DNA of 64,000 bases from Mangrovihabitans endophyticus (lineage in GTDB: Bacteria > Actinomycetota > Actinomycetes > Mycobacteriales > Micromonosporaceae): the NCBI RefSeq assembly GCF_014646155.1, contig NZ_BMMX01000001.1, positions 917,720-981,719 of the forward strand. Reading direction: 5' to 3'. Positions 21,320 through 29,558 of this stretch are shown one piece after another. Numbering within the stretch: position 1 is the stretch's first letter; the number at the start of each line of letters is the position of its first letter. A program made the position numbers and the translations under genes. The notes beneath the pieces were generated by a model that ran no database searches, was not told the DNA's origin, and worked only from the letters and a program-made list of their open reading frames with translations.

Positions 21320-22774
21320 TCACACGATCAGCGTGTACTTGGTCTCCAGGTATTCGCCGATGCCCTCGGCGCCGCCCTCGCGGCCCAGGCCGGACTGCTT
21401 GATGCCGCCGAACGGCGCCGCCGGGTCCGAGATCACCCCGGCGTTCAAGCCCATCATTCCGGACTCGATGCGGTCGATCATGCGTTGTCCGCGGGCGAGG
21501 TCGGTGGTGTAGACGTACGCCGCCAGGCCGTACTCGGTCGCATTCGCGCGCGCGACGGCTTCGTCCTCGTCGGCGAACGTGGTGACGGCCAGCACCGGCC
21601 CGAAGATCTCTTCGGTCAGGATCGCGGCGCCGTCGGGCACTCCAGTCAGCACGGTGGGGGCGTAGAACGTGCCCGGCCCGGCGAGCGGCGCGCCGCCGCA
21701 CCTGGTGGTGGCGCCCCGGCGCACGGCGTCGGCGACCAGACCGTCCACTTTGCGCACCGCCGTCGCGTCGATGAGCGGCCCGATCGTCACGCCGTCGTCG
21801 GTGCCGCGGCCGACGCGCATCGCCCGCACCCGCGTGGCGAGACGTTCGGTGAACGTCTCGGCCACGGATTCGTGTACCAGGAAGCGGTTCGCGGCGGTGC
21901 ACGCCTGGCCGCCGTTGCGGAACTTCGCCGCGACCGCCCCCTCGACCGCCCGGTCCAGATCCGCGTCGGCGAACACCAGGAACGGCGCGTTGCCACCGAG
22001 TTCCATGGAGCATGTCAGCACCGTGTCCGCGGCCTGGCGCAGCAGCCGCCGCCCGACCGGTGTCGACCCGGTGAACGAGAGCTTGCGCAGTCGCGGGTCG
22101 GCGAGGATCGGCGCGCTCACCGCCGCGGCGGCCGAGGTGGTGATGACGTTGAGCACCCCCGCCGGCAGTCCCGCCTCCTGGAGCAGGGCGGCGAAGTGCA
22201 ACGTGGTGAGGGGTGTGAGTTCGGCGGGCTTGATCACCACCGCGCATCCGGCGGCGAGCGCGGGCGCCACCTTGCGGGTCGCCATGGCGAGCGGGAAGTT
22301 CCACGGGGTGATGAGGTAACAGGGGCCGACCGGTCGCCGGGAGACCACGATCGTGCCGGTGCCGGCCGGGTTGCGCTGGTGCCGGCCGGCCACCCGCGTC
22401 GCCTCCTCGGCGAACCAGCGGAGGAACTCGCCACCATAGCGGACCTCGGCACCGGACTCGGCCAGCGGCTTGCCCATCTCCAGCGTCATGAGCAGGGCGA
22501 ACTCGTCGTCCCGCGCCATCAGCAGCCGCCACGCCTGATGCAGGATCTCGGCGCGCCGCCGGGGCGCCTCGGCCGCCCACGAGTCCTGTGCGGCCACCGC
22601 CGCGTCCAGGGCGGCAAGGCCGTCGCCGGGCGAGGCGTCCGCGATGCGGGCCAGCTCCCGCCCGGTCGCCGGGTCGGTGACGGGCACGGTGCCGCCGGTC
22701 GCGGCGTCGGTCCAGGCGCCGTCGATGAGCAGCCGGGACGGCACCCGTGTGAGCAGCTCGCCCTCATCGATCAT
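21320..22774 (-). CDS. NAD(P)-dependent aldehyde dehydrogenase, succinate-semialdehyde type
   Basis: 484 aa. Catalytic E258 (MELGGNAPF) and Cys292 (NGGQACTAANRF), the oxyanion Asn in TPWNFPLAM, and FTGSTPVGRRL are present. Features such as LEMGKPLAESGAEVRYGGEFL.WFAEEA are those of GabD-type succinate-semialdehyde dehydrogenases. It is the last gene of the leftward catabolic operon. In an HpaI-type lower pathway the aldolase releases succinic semialdehyde, which this enzyme would oxidise to succinate. An alternative role on 2-aminomuconate-type semialdehydes is less favoured by the sequence. Confidence 0.85.
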   Translation of the reverse strand: MIDEGELLTRVPSRLLIDGAWTDAATGGTVPVTDPATGRELARIADASPGDGLAALDAAVAAQDSWAAEAPRRRAEILHQAWRLLMARDDEFALLMTLEMGKPLAESGAEVRYGGEFLRWFAEEATRVAGRHQRNPAGTGTIVVSRRPVGPCYLITPWNFPLAMATRKVAPALAAGCAVVIKPAELTPLTTLHFAALLQEAGLPAGVLNVITTSAAAAVSAPILADPRLRKLSFTGSTPVGRRLLRQAADTVLTCSMELGGNAPFLVFADADLDRAVEGAVAAKFRNGGQACTAANRFLVHESVAETFTERLATRVRAMRVGRGTDDGVTIGPLIDATAVRKVDGLVADAVRRGATTRCGGAPLAGPGTFYAPTVLTGVPDGAAILTEEIFGPVLAVTTFADEDEAVARANATEYGLAAYVYTTDLARGQRMIDRIESGMMGLNAGVISDPAAPFGGIKQSGLGREGGAEGIGEYLETKYTLIV

Positions 22775-22780
22775 CGGTTG

Positions 22781-22845
22781 CCGCCTGGCGCGGCCACGAA
22801 GCCGATCATCGCGCGCCGCCGGGCGCGGCCACGAAGCCGATCATC
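22781..22845. repeat. 35-bp tandem duplication at the ridA 3' end
   Basis: Positions 22781-22810 and 22816-22845 are 30-bp copies with one mismatch, at a period of 35 bp. The second copy runs into the RidA stop codon (TCA at 22841), so the intergenic stretch before the dehydrogenase arose by duplicating the gene end. Read on the minus strand, each copy contains a short ATG-led stretch (MIGFVAAPGG), but no continuous gene. Confidence 0.8.
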
Positions 22846-23233
22846 CGGCGTCACCGAGCACCGCGACGAAGTCGCACTGCACGAGCGTGCGGCCGTCGAA
22901 GTCAGCCGCGAGGGCGTGCCGAGCCGGGCGGTCGTCCGGGTCCGGGAACATCGCCTCCCACTCCCGGTTGAGCGCCGCCCGGTCGCCGCGGTCGCGCAGC
23001 CAGACCGTCATCTTCGCGATGTCTGCCGTGCCGCCGCCGGCCGCCTCGACGATGTCCCGGACGTGCCGGAACATGTTCGCGCACTGGGTTTCCACGTCGG
23101 CGGGCATCTCGCCGGTGTGCGGGTCCCGGCCGGTGATCGCGCCGGAGAAGACGAACGGCCCGATGCGGCTGGCCGCCGGCACCGGGTTGACATGGCTGAA
23201 CCCTGCGACATGGACACTGCGCCGACTGCTCAT
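22841..23233 (-). CDS. RidA/YjgF-family enamine/imine deaminase
   Basis: 130 aa. Family features: FSGAITGRDPHTGEMPAD, QCANMFRHVRDIVEAAGG, MTVWLRD and the C-terminal ARHALAADF..GTLVQCDFVAV region, where the Arg of the substrate-binding site sits. RidA proteins hydrolyse reactive enamines or imines. The related 2-aminomuconate deaminases act in meta-cleavage pathways of amino-aromatics. Its ATG overlaps the stop of the FAH-family gene by 4 bp, so translation is coupled. In this operon it may remove nitrogen from a ring-opened intermediate (inference). Confidence 0.85.
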   Translation of the reverse strand: MSSRRSVHVAGFSHVNPVPAASRIGPFVFSGAITGRDPHTGEMPADVETQCANMFRHVRDIVEAAGGGTADIAKMTVWLRDRGDRAALNREWEAMFPDPDDRPARHALAADFDGRTLVQCDFVAVLGDAG

Positions 23234-24087
23234 GCCGCGGCCACCACCCGATTCTCGATCGCGCCCAGGCCGTCGATCTCGGCGCGCACCACGTCACCGG
23301 GCCGGAGCCAGTTCCTGGTGGGTGCGCCGATGCCCGCCGGGGTGCCGGTGGCGATGACATCGCCCGGCATCAGCGTCATGACCGTGGTGAGCTCCGCGAT
23401 CTGGTCCTCGATGCGGTGGATCATGTCGTCGGTGGTCCAGTTCTGCCGTTCCTCGCCGTTCACCGTGAGCCGCATCCGCAGGCCGTGCGGATCGCTGACC
23501 TCGTCCGCGGTGGTCAGCCAGGGGCCCATCGGTCCGTGCGTGTCGAACGACTTGCCGAGGGTGAACGTCGGCGATCGCTGGACCAGCCAGTCACGCACCG
23601 ACACGTCGTTGGTGACCAGGTATCCGGCGATGACCGACCGGGCGTCCGGCGGGGCGACGTCGCGGCAGCGGGCGCCGATGACCACGCCCAGCTCGATCTC
23701 GTAGTCGAGCTGGTCGGACACCACCGGTTTGACGATGTCGGCGTGCGGGCCGACGATGCACGACACCTGTTTGTTGAACCACAACTGGTTGACCGGCACC
23801 GCAATGCCGGCGGCCCGGGCCTCCTCGGCGTGCGCCTTGTAGTTCATGCCGATCGCCAGGTATTTCTGCGGGTCGTCGATCGGGGCGTCGAGGATCACGT
23901 CCGGCAGGTCGTGGCGCGGCCCGCCGGACGCTTCGATCACCGCGCGCATCCTGGGGAGCCGGGGCAGCAGCGCACGCATCGAGGTGCCGACGCCGGGCAC
24001 GCCGGACAGGTCGGTCACCCGGCCGTCGTCGACGCGGCCCAGTCGGCTGCGGCCGTCCTCGCGGGTGTGGAAACGGGCGAGTTTCAC
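23230..24087 (-). CDS. Fumarylacetoacetate hydrolase-family protein (HpaG-like)
   Basis: 285 aa from a GTG at 24087 with GAGGG about 7 bp upstream, overlapping the previous stop (GTGA). Seen: IGMNYKAHAEEA, FNKQ.SCIVGPHADIV, metal ligands in DYEIELGVVIG, GYLVTNDVSVRDW, and KSFDTHGPMGPWL. These are the FAH family's catalytic C-terminal fold. Members include HpaG (isomerase/decarboxylase of homoprotocatechuate degradation), oxalocrotonate decarboxylases and acylpyruvate hydrolases. The presence of HpaH-like and HpaI-like enzymes across the divergent promoter favours the HpaG-type role, acting on a dicarboxylic oxo acid. Confidence 0.85.
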   Translation of the reverse strand: MKLARFHTREDGRSRLGRVDDGRVTDLSGVPGVGTSMRALLPRLPRMRAVIEASGGPRHDLPDVILDAPIDDPQKYLAIGMNYKAHAEEARAAGIAVPVNQLWFNKQVSCIVGPHADIVKPVVSDQLDYEIELGVVIGARCRDVAPPDARSVIAGYLVTNDVSVRDWLVQRSPTFTLGKSFDTHGPMGPWLTTADEVSDPHGLRMRLTVNGEERQNWTTDDMIHRIEDQIAELTTVMTLMPGDVIATGTPAGIGAPTRNWLRPGDVVRAEIDGLGAIENRVVAAA

Positions 24088-24542
24088 GGCTGCCCTCCCT
24101 CCGACGGCAGGGCGGGCCACGCCTGCTCGCCGTACGGGGTCATCTGGAAGCTGACGAACCGCCAGCCGCCGGGCTCGGCATGCCGCAGCACTTGAGTGGC
24201 CACCCCGGCGAGGGTCCGCTCGCCGCCGTCCGCGGTGCGTAGCCGGTTGGTGATCGGCCCGGTGACCACGGCCACCTCGCCGATCAGTCGGATGACCAGG
24301 TCGCCACGGGTGATGTCGAGGTAGGCACGGCGCGTCGCGGTGTGTTCCAGCAGTTGTCGCTTGCCGTGGATCAGGCCGGGGGCGTGGATGTGCACCAACG
24401 TGTCGTCGAAGAGCTCGTCGAGGACATTCAGATCGACGTCGATCAGTGCCCGCTGGCGGCGTCGTTCCACGGCGTGCACCTGCGCTGCGGTCCGCGGATC
24501 GGGCCAGCGGACGGTGGCGGAGCCGAGATTCATGCGGGTCAT
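24084..24542 (-). CDS. NTF2-like (SnoaL/DUF4440-type) protein
   Basis: 152 aa. The pattern RRRQRALIDVDLNVLDELFDDTLVHIHAPG, then DLVIRLIGEVAVVTG and WRFVSFQMTPYG, is that of the NTF2-like fold (alpha helices then a curved beta sheet). Such proteins act as isomerases, hydratases, dehydratases or simple binding subunits. Residues such as the His pair in VHIHAPGLIHGK could be catalytic. It overlaps the FAH-family GTG by 4 bp. It is a candidate for isomerisation or hydrolysis of the ring-opened intermediate, without direct evidence. Confidence 0.7.
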   Translation of the reverse strand: MTRMNLGSATVRWPDPRTAAQVHAVERRRQRALIDVDLNVLDELFDDTLVHIHAPGLIHGKRQLLEHTATRRAYLDITRGDLVIRLIGEVAVVTGPITNRLRTADGGERTLAGVATQVLRHAEPGGWRFVSFQMTPYGEQAWPALPSEGGQP

Positions 24543-24549
24543 CCCCGAT

Positions 24550-25791
24550 CTAGTGTGGATGGCCGGCCGCGGCGTAATGCTGGCGCAGCAGGTCCTTGCC
24601 GTAGTCGTTGCCGTTGGGGGTGCGCACGATGGTGTGCACGTGGAAGCGGGCCGGCTCGGAGTTGGTCAGCCAGACGCCGGTGTGGTTGTCGAACTCGACC
24701 AGAATGACCGGGCTCTGCACCCGGTAATAGAACGGTGAGACGCCGTCGGTGGGCCCGATCCAGCCGAACCAGGTGTCGTCCATGGCGGCCTCGACCTGGC
24801 GGATGCGGGCCTGGAAGGAACGCCGGGGCAGCAGGTCGAGGAAGCTGGCCACCACCTCGCGCAGTCGTTCCTGCTGGGCGCCGGTCAGCGTGCGGGCGTT
24901 GACCCCCTCGTACGGGATGATGCGGTTGTCGCGGTAGGCGCCGGCGAGCTGGCGTTCGTCGGCGAAATGCCAGCGGTCGGCGGGCATCGCCGGATCCCGC
25001 ATCCTCCGGTACGTCTGCGCCCGCTCCCGCTGGTCCCGCGGCAACGAGAGCATGAGTTCGATGCCGGTCAGCGCTTCGCGCCGGAACAGTTCGAACTCCT
25101 CGCCGTCGCCGCGGTCGATGGTGGTCGGCTCGGCGCCCAGGAACGTGGGGGAGAGGACGATCTGCCCTCCGCGCACGAAGCAGTTGACGGCCAGGTGGTG
25201 CCCGTACAGGTTCCAGCCCCACGGTTCGGTCTCGCCGGGCTCGCCGAACAGCAGGAAGTGATAGCTCCAGTCGTTCATGATGGTGCGCAGGTCGTACAGC
25301 TCGCCGAGGAAGAGATTCGCCGAGCGCACCCGTTCGGTCTTGACGTACCCGTCGTCGCTGAGGCAGGCGCGCATGAGCGCGGCGACCGCGTCCCGCACCC
25401 GCGCATCGACCTGGTCGAGCCGGATGCCGTGGTCGTTCATCGGCCATTCCGGGTTGTACCAGTCGCGCCACTGCCCGGCGTCGATCGGGTATCGCGCCCG
25501 CGCCGTCTCGCCCTCGGTCATCGTGTCGAGCAGCCCCCGCGCCGCGGCGGTGGCGGCGCGCACGTCGAAGCCCTCGTCGGCGAGCGCGTACCGGCCCTCC
25601 AGCACCGTGCCGTCGGTGGTGATGCCGCGGAACGGTTGCCGGTAGAGGTCCTGCCAGAGCGCGATCAGGCCCCGGGCGCGCTCGGTGGCCCGGATCGGTT
25701 TCGCGTACGTCCAAGGGTCGAGCCCGCGGGCTTCGGCGAGCCGGGGGGAGTCGGCGGGAATCAGATAGTCCCGGTAGTCGGCGCTGGTCAT
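24550..25791 (-). CDS. DUF3500 protein 1
   Basis: 413 aa, function unknown for the family. Visible conserved elements: GWNLYGHHLAVN (H198, H199), WFGWIG...FYYRV, VEFDNHTGVW, and near the end H384-x-H386 followed by NDYGKDLLRQHY (D396, D400, H405). The same elements recur in the second DUF3500 protein at 35254. The His/Asp pattern could bind a metal. No signal peptide or membrane segment. It is the second gene of the leftward operon, 10 bp after the flavin monooxygenase. Its position between a monooxygenase and hydrolytic enzymes suggests it acts on an early ring or ring-opened intermediate (inference). Confidence 0.75.
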   Translation of the reverse strand: MTSADYRDYLIPADSPRLAEARGLDPWTYAKPIRATERARGLIALWQDLYRQPFRGITTDGTVLEGRYALADEGFDVRAATAAARGLLDTMTEGETARARYPIDAGQWRDWYNPEWPMNDHGIRLDQVDARVRDAVAALMRACLSDDGYVKTERVRSANLFLGELYDLRTIMNDWSYHFLLFGEPGETEPWGWNLYGHHLAVNCFVRGGQIVLSPTFLGAEPTTIDRGDGEEFELFRREALTGIELMLSLPRDQRERAQTYRRMRDPAMPADRWHFADERQLAGAYRDNRIIPYEGVNARTLTGAQQERLREVVASFLDLLPRRSFQARIRQVEAAMDDTWFGWIGPTDGVSPFYYRVQSPVILVEFDNHTGVWLTNSEPARFHVHTIVRTPNGNDYGKDLLRQHYAAAGHPH

Positions 25792-25801
25792 GGCCGGCCT
25801 G

Positions 25802-27073
25802 TCAACGCGCCTGCGGCGCCGCGGAGCGGAACCCGGTCGCCTGGCCGTGCGCCCAGCCGGGTCGTGGCTGACCGACCAGCTTGTGATAACGGCTGAAGAT
25901 CTCGTCGGCCTCGGCGAGCGGCAGCACCTTCTCGATGTCGTCGAAGCGCTCGCCGTCGGTGCGCTCGGCGACCATCCGGCGGATCACCTCGTATCCCTCG
26001 CCGCGGTGCGCCATCACGATCCGGTTCACCGCCTCGCGCCGCTCGTCCTCGTATGCCTGCAGCGCGGCGACCGGGTCGTCGATGGTCGCCAGCTTCCGCG
26101 CGATCACCGTGCCGTCCACGAGCGCCTGGCAGGCTCCGTTGCCGCCGCGCGGATACATGGCGTGCGCCGCGTCGCCCAGCAGCGCGACCCGGCCGTCGCA
26201 CCAGGAGTCCAGCGGCTCGTGGCGGATGAGCGGGAACAGGTAGACCTCGCGGGCGGCGCGCAGCATCTCCTGCACGTCCAGGAAGGGGATCCGGCACTCG
26301 TCGTAGTAGTGCAGGACCTCGTCGACCGTGCCGCGCTGGTTCCAGTCCTCGACGGACTCCTCGCGGGTCGCCTCGACGACCCAGTTGACAAGCGTCAGGC
26401 CGGTGCCCTCGAAGTCGTCCCGGAGCGGGTAGACGATCATGCTGGATTTCCGCGGGTCGCCGATGTGCAGGATGGTGCCGCCGGTCTTGAACGGCTTCAT
26501 CAGGGTCGTGCCGCGCCACATCGTGATGCCGGAGTAGGTCGGGTCGGCGCTGTCCGGGTGCATCTGCCGGCGGGCGACGGACTTGATGCCGTCCGCGGCG
26601 ATCAGCACCTCGTGCCGCACCTGGCCGGTCGTGCCGTCGGGATGTCGCAGCGTCACCGTGACACCGGTGTCGTCGTGGGCGTAGCCGAGCATGCGACGGC
26701 CGGTCACCACGGTCGCCGCGCCCAGGCGCTCGCACACCTTGCGGTAGAGGAACATCTGAAAGTGTCCACGATGGACGAACCGCTGCTCGTAGAGGTAGCC
26801 CATGTGCACGCCGCAGAGCTCGGCGTAGATCTCCTGGCCGTGGTTGGTGAAGAACAACGACTCCTGGGCGTCGATGGAGATCTCCCGGAACTCGTCGAGC
26901 AGGCCGAGCTCGTCGAGTTCCTTGGTGGCGTAGACCTTGACGTCGATGCCGACGCCGAGCGGTTTGAGCTCACCGACCGCCTCGTAGACGACGGGCCGCA
27001 GGCCCTGCTGGTGAAGCCGCAACGCGGTCATCAGACCGCCCGGTCCGGCTCCGACGATGGCGATGTCGGGCAT
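25802..27073 (-). CDS. PhzS-like FAD-dependent aromatic monooxygenase
   Basis: 423 aa. ATG at 27073, chosen for GAGGAG upstream and because the GAGPGG dinucleotide motif then sits at residue 8. Motifs: IAIVGAGPGGLMTAL (FAD), LKPLGVGIDV, the DG motif in LIAADGIKS, GITMWRGTT, LVNWVVE, and GDAAHAMYPRGGNGA (second FAD motif). The order is strongly like PhzS and other group A hydroxylases using NAD(P)H and O2. It should hydroxylate an aromatic or N-heteroaromatic acid. Related enzymes (MHPCO type) both hydroxylate and open pyridine rings, relevant as no dioxygenase is present. It is first in the leftward operon with GntR-type sites in the promoter. Confidence 0.88.
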   Translation of the reverse strand: MPDIAIVGAGPGGLMTALRLHQQGLRPVVYEAVGELKPLGVGIDVKVYATKELDELGLLDEFREISIDAQESLFFTNHGQEIYAELCGVHMGYLYEQRFVHRGHFQMFLYRKVCERLGAATVVTGRRMLGYAHDDTGVTVTLRHPDGTTGQVRHEVLIAADGIKSVARRQMHPDSADPTYSGITMWRGTTLMKPFKTGGTILHIGDPRKSSMIVYPLRDDFEGTGLTLVNWVVEATREESVEDWNQRGTVDEVLHYYDECRIPFLDVQEMLRAAREVYLFPLIRHEPLDSWCDGRVALLGDAAHAMYPRGGNGACQALVDGTVIARKLATIDDPVAALQAYEDERREAVNRIVMAHRGEGYEVIRRMVAERTDGERFDDIEKVLPLAEADEIFSRYHKLVGQPRPGWAHGQATGFRSAAPQAR

Positions 27074-27134
27074 CGGCGCTCCTCGGTGGTCGCGGCCCGG
27101 CGCATCCGGCCGGGCCAAGAGCAAGTCTGACGCG

Positions 27135-27146
27135 GATCGTATGCGA
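27135..27146. promoter_or_regulatory. Candidate GntR operator A
   Basis: GATCGTATGCGA, a degenerate copy of ATCGTATACGAT, lies 62 bp upstream of the leftward monooxygenase start. It shares its core with three other sites in the locus. Confidence 0.6.
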
Positions 27147-27190
27147 ACTCGTGCACGGTATCAACTGCTACGTTACGAGCAGCCTCAATT

Positions 27191-27200
27191 TCGTATACGA
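27191..27200. promoter_or_regulatory. Candidate GntR operator B
   Basis: TCGTATACGA is a perfect 10-bp palindrome in the middle of the divergent promoter region, flanked by TT and GAA. It is the best match to the shared motif. Confidence 0.65.
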
Positions 27201-27237
27201 GAATGTTGCAAGATTGCGTTGAGCGTTACGCATGAAG

Positions 27238-27250
27238 TCATATACGATCT
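27238..27250. promoter_or_regulatory. Candidate GntR operator C
   Basis: TCATATACGATCT reads ATCGTATATGA on the other strand, a third copy of the motif, 50 bp before the ABC permease start. Confidence 0.55.
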
Positions 27251-27299
27251 GCGGCAGCCAGTGGCCGAGGTCACATGCACCGACCCTCTAGGGGGCGAG

Positions 27300-28346
27300 A
27301 TGACGACGCACAGCAACCAGACGCTTTCCGCCGATCCGGGTCCCGCGGAACCGGAGACGGCCGCCTCCGCGGCGGCCCGGGGCCGCCGGCCGGGCGCGGC
27401 TCTCTCGGTCGGCCGGCTCGGGTCCCGGTTCGCGGCACTGGTCGTCTGGCTGGTGCTGGCGGTCCTCTACGCGGCGCTGCGGCCGGAGACGTTCCTCACG
27501 CGGGGGACCTTCCAGACCATCTTCGGCTCGCAGCAGGCCCTGGTGTTCCTGACCGCCGCGCTGCTCTGCACGATCATCGTCGGCGAGTTCGTCGACATGT
27601 CGGTGGCCTCGAACTTCGGCTTCGCCGCGGTGCTCGTGGCGGTGCTCAACGTCCATCACCACTGGAACGTGTGGATCGCCGCGGTCGCCGCGATCGCGGT
27701 GTCCACCCTCGTCGGGCTGGTGAACGGCTGGCTCGCCGTCCACCTCGGAGTGAACACCATCGTGGTGACTCTGGGCATGGGCACATTCCTGCTCGGCCTG
27801 GGACTGTGGATCACCGACCTGACCCCGGTGTCCGGCATGCCGTCCGGCTTCGCCCAGATCGCGCTCCACCCCATCGCCGGCCTCCCGGCCGGGTTCTACG
27901 AGGGCCTGGTTCTCATGCTGGCCTTCGCGTACGTCATGAGGTTCACGCCGCTGGGACGCAACATGCGTTTCGTCGGGGCCAACCGCGAGGTCAGCCGGCT
28001 CGCCGGCATCCGGGTGAACCGGCTGCGCCTCGGGGCGTTCACCGTCGCCGGGCTGATCGCTGGCGCCGGCGGGGTGATCGCCTCGGCGGCGACCGGGGGA
28101 TTCGACGCGACGGTCTCGCAGTCCTACCTGCTCCCGATCTTCGCGGCCACCTTCCTCGGCACGGCGATCCTCGAACCGGGCGCCTTCAACCCCCTCGGCA
28201 CGCTGCTCGCCGTCTACTTCCTCGCCACCGGCATCCTCGGGCTGCAACTGCTCGGCGCGGCCGGCTGGGTCTCCTCCGTCTTCTACGGCGGCGTGCTGAT
28301 CATCGCCGTCACGCTGGCCACCCTGCTGCATCGCAGGGCGGCCTGA
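27300..28346 (+). CDS. ABC transporter permease, ribose/sugar (RbsC) type
   Basis: 348 aa from ATG at 27300 after GGGGGCGAG. A 35-residue cytoplasmic Pro/Ala-rich N-terminus precedes eight to ten hydrophobic segments. Family marks: LTAALLCTIIVGEFVDMSV, LVNGWLAVHLGVNTIVVTLG, the EAA-like loop TPLGRNMRFVGANREVSRLAGI, and AATFLGTAILEPGAFNPLGT. This is the BPD_transp_2 family that imports sugars, autoinducer-2 and related solutes. It is first in the rightward operon, followed by binding protein and ATPase. Given the enzymes around it, an aromatic or heterocyclic acid, or its glycoside, may be the solute. Confidence 0.9.
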   Translation: MTTHSNQTLSADPGPAEPETAASAAARGRRPGAALSVGRLGSRFAALVVWLVLAVLYAALRPETFLTRGTFQTIFGSQQALVFLTAALLCTIIVGEFVDMSVASNFGFAAVLVAVLNVHHHWNVWIAAVAAIAVSTLVGLVNGWLAVHLGVNTIVVTLGMGTFLLGLGLWITDLTPVSGMPSGFAQIALHPIAGLPAGFYEGLVLMLAFAYVMRFTPLGRNMRFVGANREVSRLAGIRVNRLRLGAFTVAGLIAGAGGVIASAATGGFDATVSQSYLLPIFAATFLGTAILEPGAFNPLGTLLAVYFLATGILGLQLLGAAGWVSSVFYGGVLIIAVTLATLLHRRAA

Positions 28347-28394
28347 CACCTCTCCCGCTCCCCGATCACCCGACCGCGACAGGAAGGGCGTTCC

Positions 28395-29558
28395 ATGTCC
28401 CTGTTCCGCACCGATCCGCGGGCGCGCCGCCTCTCGGTCCTCGCCGCGTCCGCCCTGCTCCTCGCCGCCTGCTCCGACGGCTCCGGCGAGGACACCGCAA
28501 CCTCCGGGACAACCTCATCCGGTCCGCTGGCGGCGAAGGTCGCCCAGCTCGAACAGTCCGGTGACAGCTATCCCGTGCCGACCGGACAGCTTCCCGGCCT
28601 CGACGGCGTCGCGGGCACGACGGTCTACTACGTCCCGATCACCCAGCAGGCGCCGCAGTTCGCGGTGACCGAGGCTGCGCTGGCGGACGCCTTCGGCAAG
28701 GTCGGCGTGAAACTGCAGACCTGCAACGGCAACGCCACCCCGACCGGCATCGCGGCCTGCCTCACCCAGGCGACCAAGGCCCGCGCCGGCGCCATCATCA
28801 CCGACGCGGTGCCGTACGTGCTGGCCGCCAACGCCTTCGACGCGGCGATCGCGGCCGGCATCCCGGTGCTGAACACCAACCAGTCTCCCGACGACGCGCA
28901 CCCGGCAGCCGGCAAGCTCGGATACATCTATGCGGCCGGCGCGGAGATGATGGTCGCCGCCGCGGACTGGATCATCAACGATTCCGGCGGCAAGGCCGAC
29001 GTGATCATCAACCAGAGCACCGACGGCCCCTCCCCGGTCGCCTACGTCGCCGCGGCCAAGGCGGAATTCGCCAGGGAGTGTCCCGGCTGCACCGTGACGA
29101 TCAACGAGATCTCGTCGGCGAACTTCTCACTGATCCCGTCGTCGACCAGCTCGGCCCTGTTGAAGAACCCGAATGCCGGATACGTGGTCTCCGAGTTCGA
29201 TCAGTACCTCCAGCCCACCCTGGGCGGCGTGCAACAGGCCGGCAGGATCGCCGCGGTCAAGGGCGTCTCCGGCGCGGCCCAGTTGGCCGGCCTGCAGATG
29301 CTGTCGAAGAAGAACTTCCTGTACGCCTCGGTCGGCCAGGCCTCGGCATATCAGGGCTGGGCCGACGCCGACGCGGTGCTGCGCATGCTCACCGGCACCG
29401 GCGGCGACGCGCTTGCCGAGTACACCATCCCGATCCGCCTCTTCACTCGCGACAACATCGGCACGGTCGAGCTCACCGCGGGCGCGGAGGCCTCCGGCGA
29501 GTGGTTCGGGCCGAGCGACTACACCACCGCGTTCCTGACCCTCTGGGGCGTCGGGTGA
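28395..29558 (+). CDS. Solute-binding lipoprotein of sugar-type ABC importer
   Basis: 387 aa. Lipoprotein signal with lipobox LAAC (Cys26) after LSVLAASALLLAAC, then a Ser/Thr/Gly linker. The body resembles periplasmic-binding type 1 (LacI/RbsB-like) proteins: VYYVPITQQAPQFAVTEAAL, GAIITDAVPYVLAANAFDAAIAAGIPVLNTNQS. Two lobes and a hinge fit the length. It lies between permease and ATPase genes, an unusual order for this family. It should deliver the solute that induces the locus. Substrate is unknown. Confidence 0.88.
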   Translation: MSLFRTDPRARRLSVLAASALLLAACSDGSGEDTATSGTTSSGPLAAKVAQLEQSGDSYPVPTGQLPGLDGVAGTTVYYVPITQQAPQFAVTEAALADAFGKVGVKLQTCNGNATPTGIAACLTQATKARAGAIITDAVPYVLAANAFDAAIAAGIPVLNTNQSPDDAHPAAGKLGYIYAAGAEMMVAAADWIINDSGGKADVIINQSTDGPSPVAYVAAAKAEFARECPGCTVTINEISSANFSLIPSSTSSALLKNPNAGYVVSEFDQYLQPTLGGVQQAGRIAAVKGVSGAAQLAGLQMLSKKNFLYASVGQASAYQGWADADAVLRMLTGTGGDALAEYTIPIRLFTRDNIGTVELTAGAEASGEWFGPSDYTTAFLTLWGVG

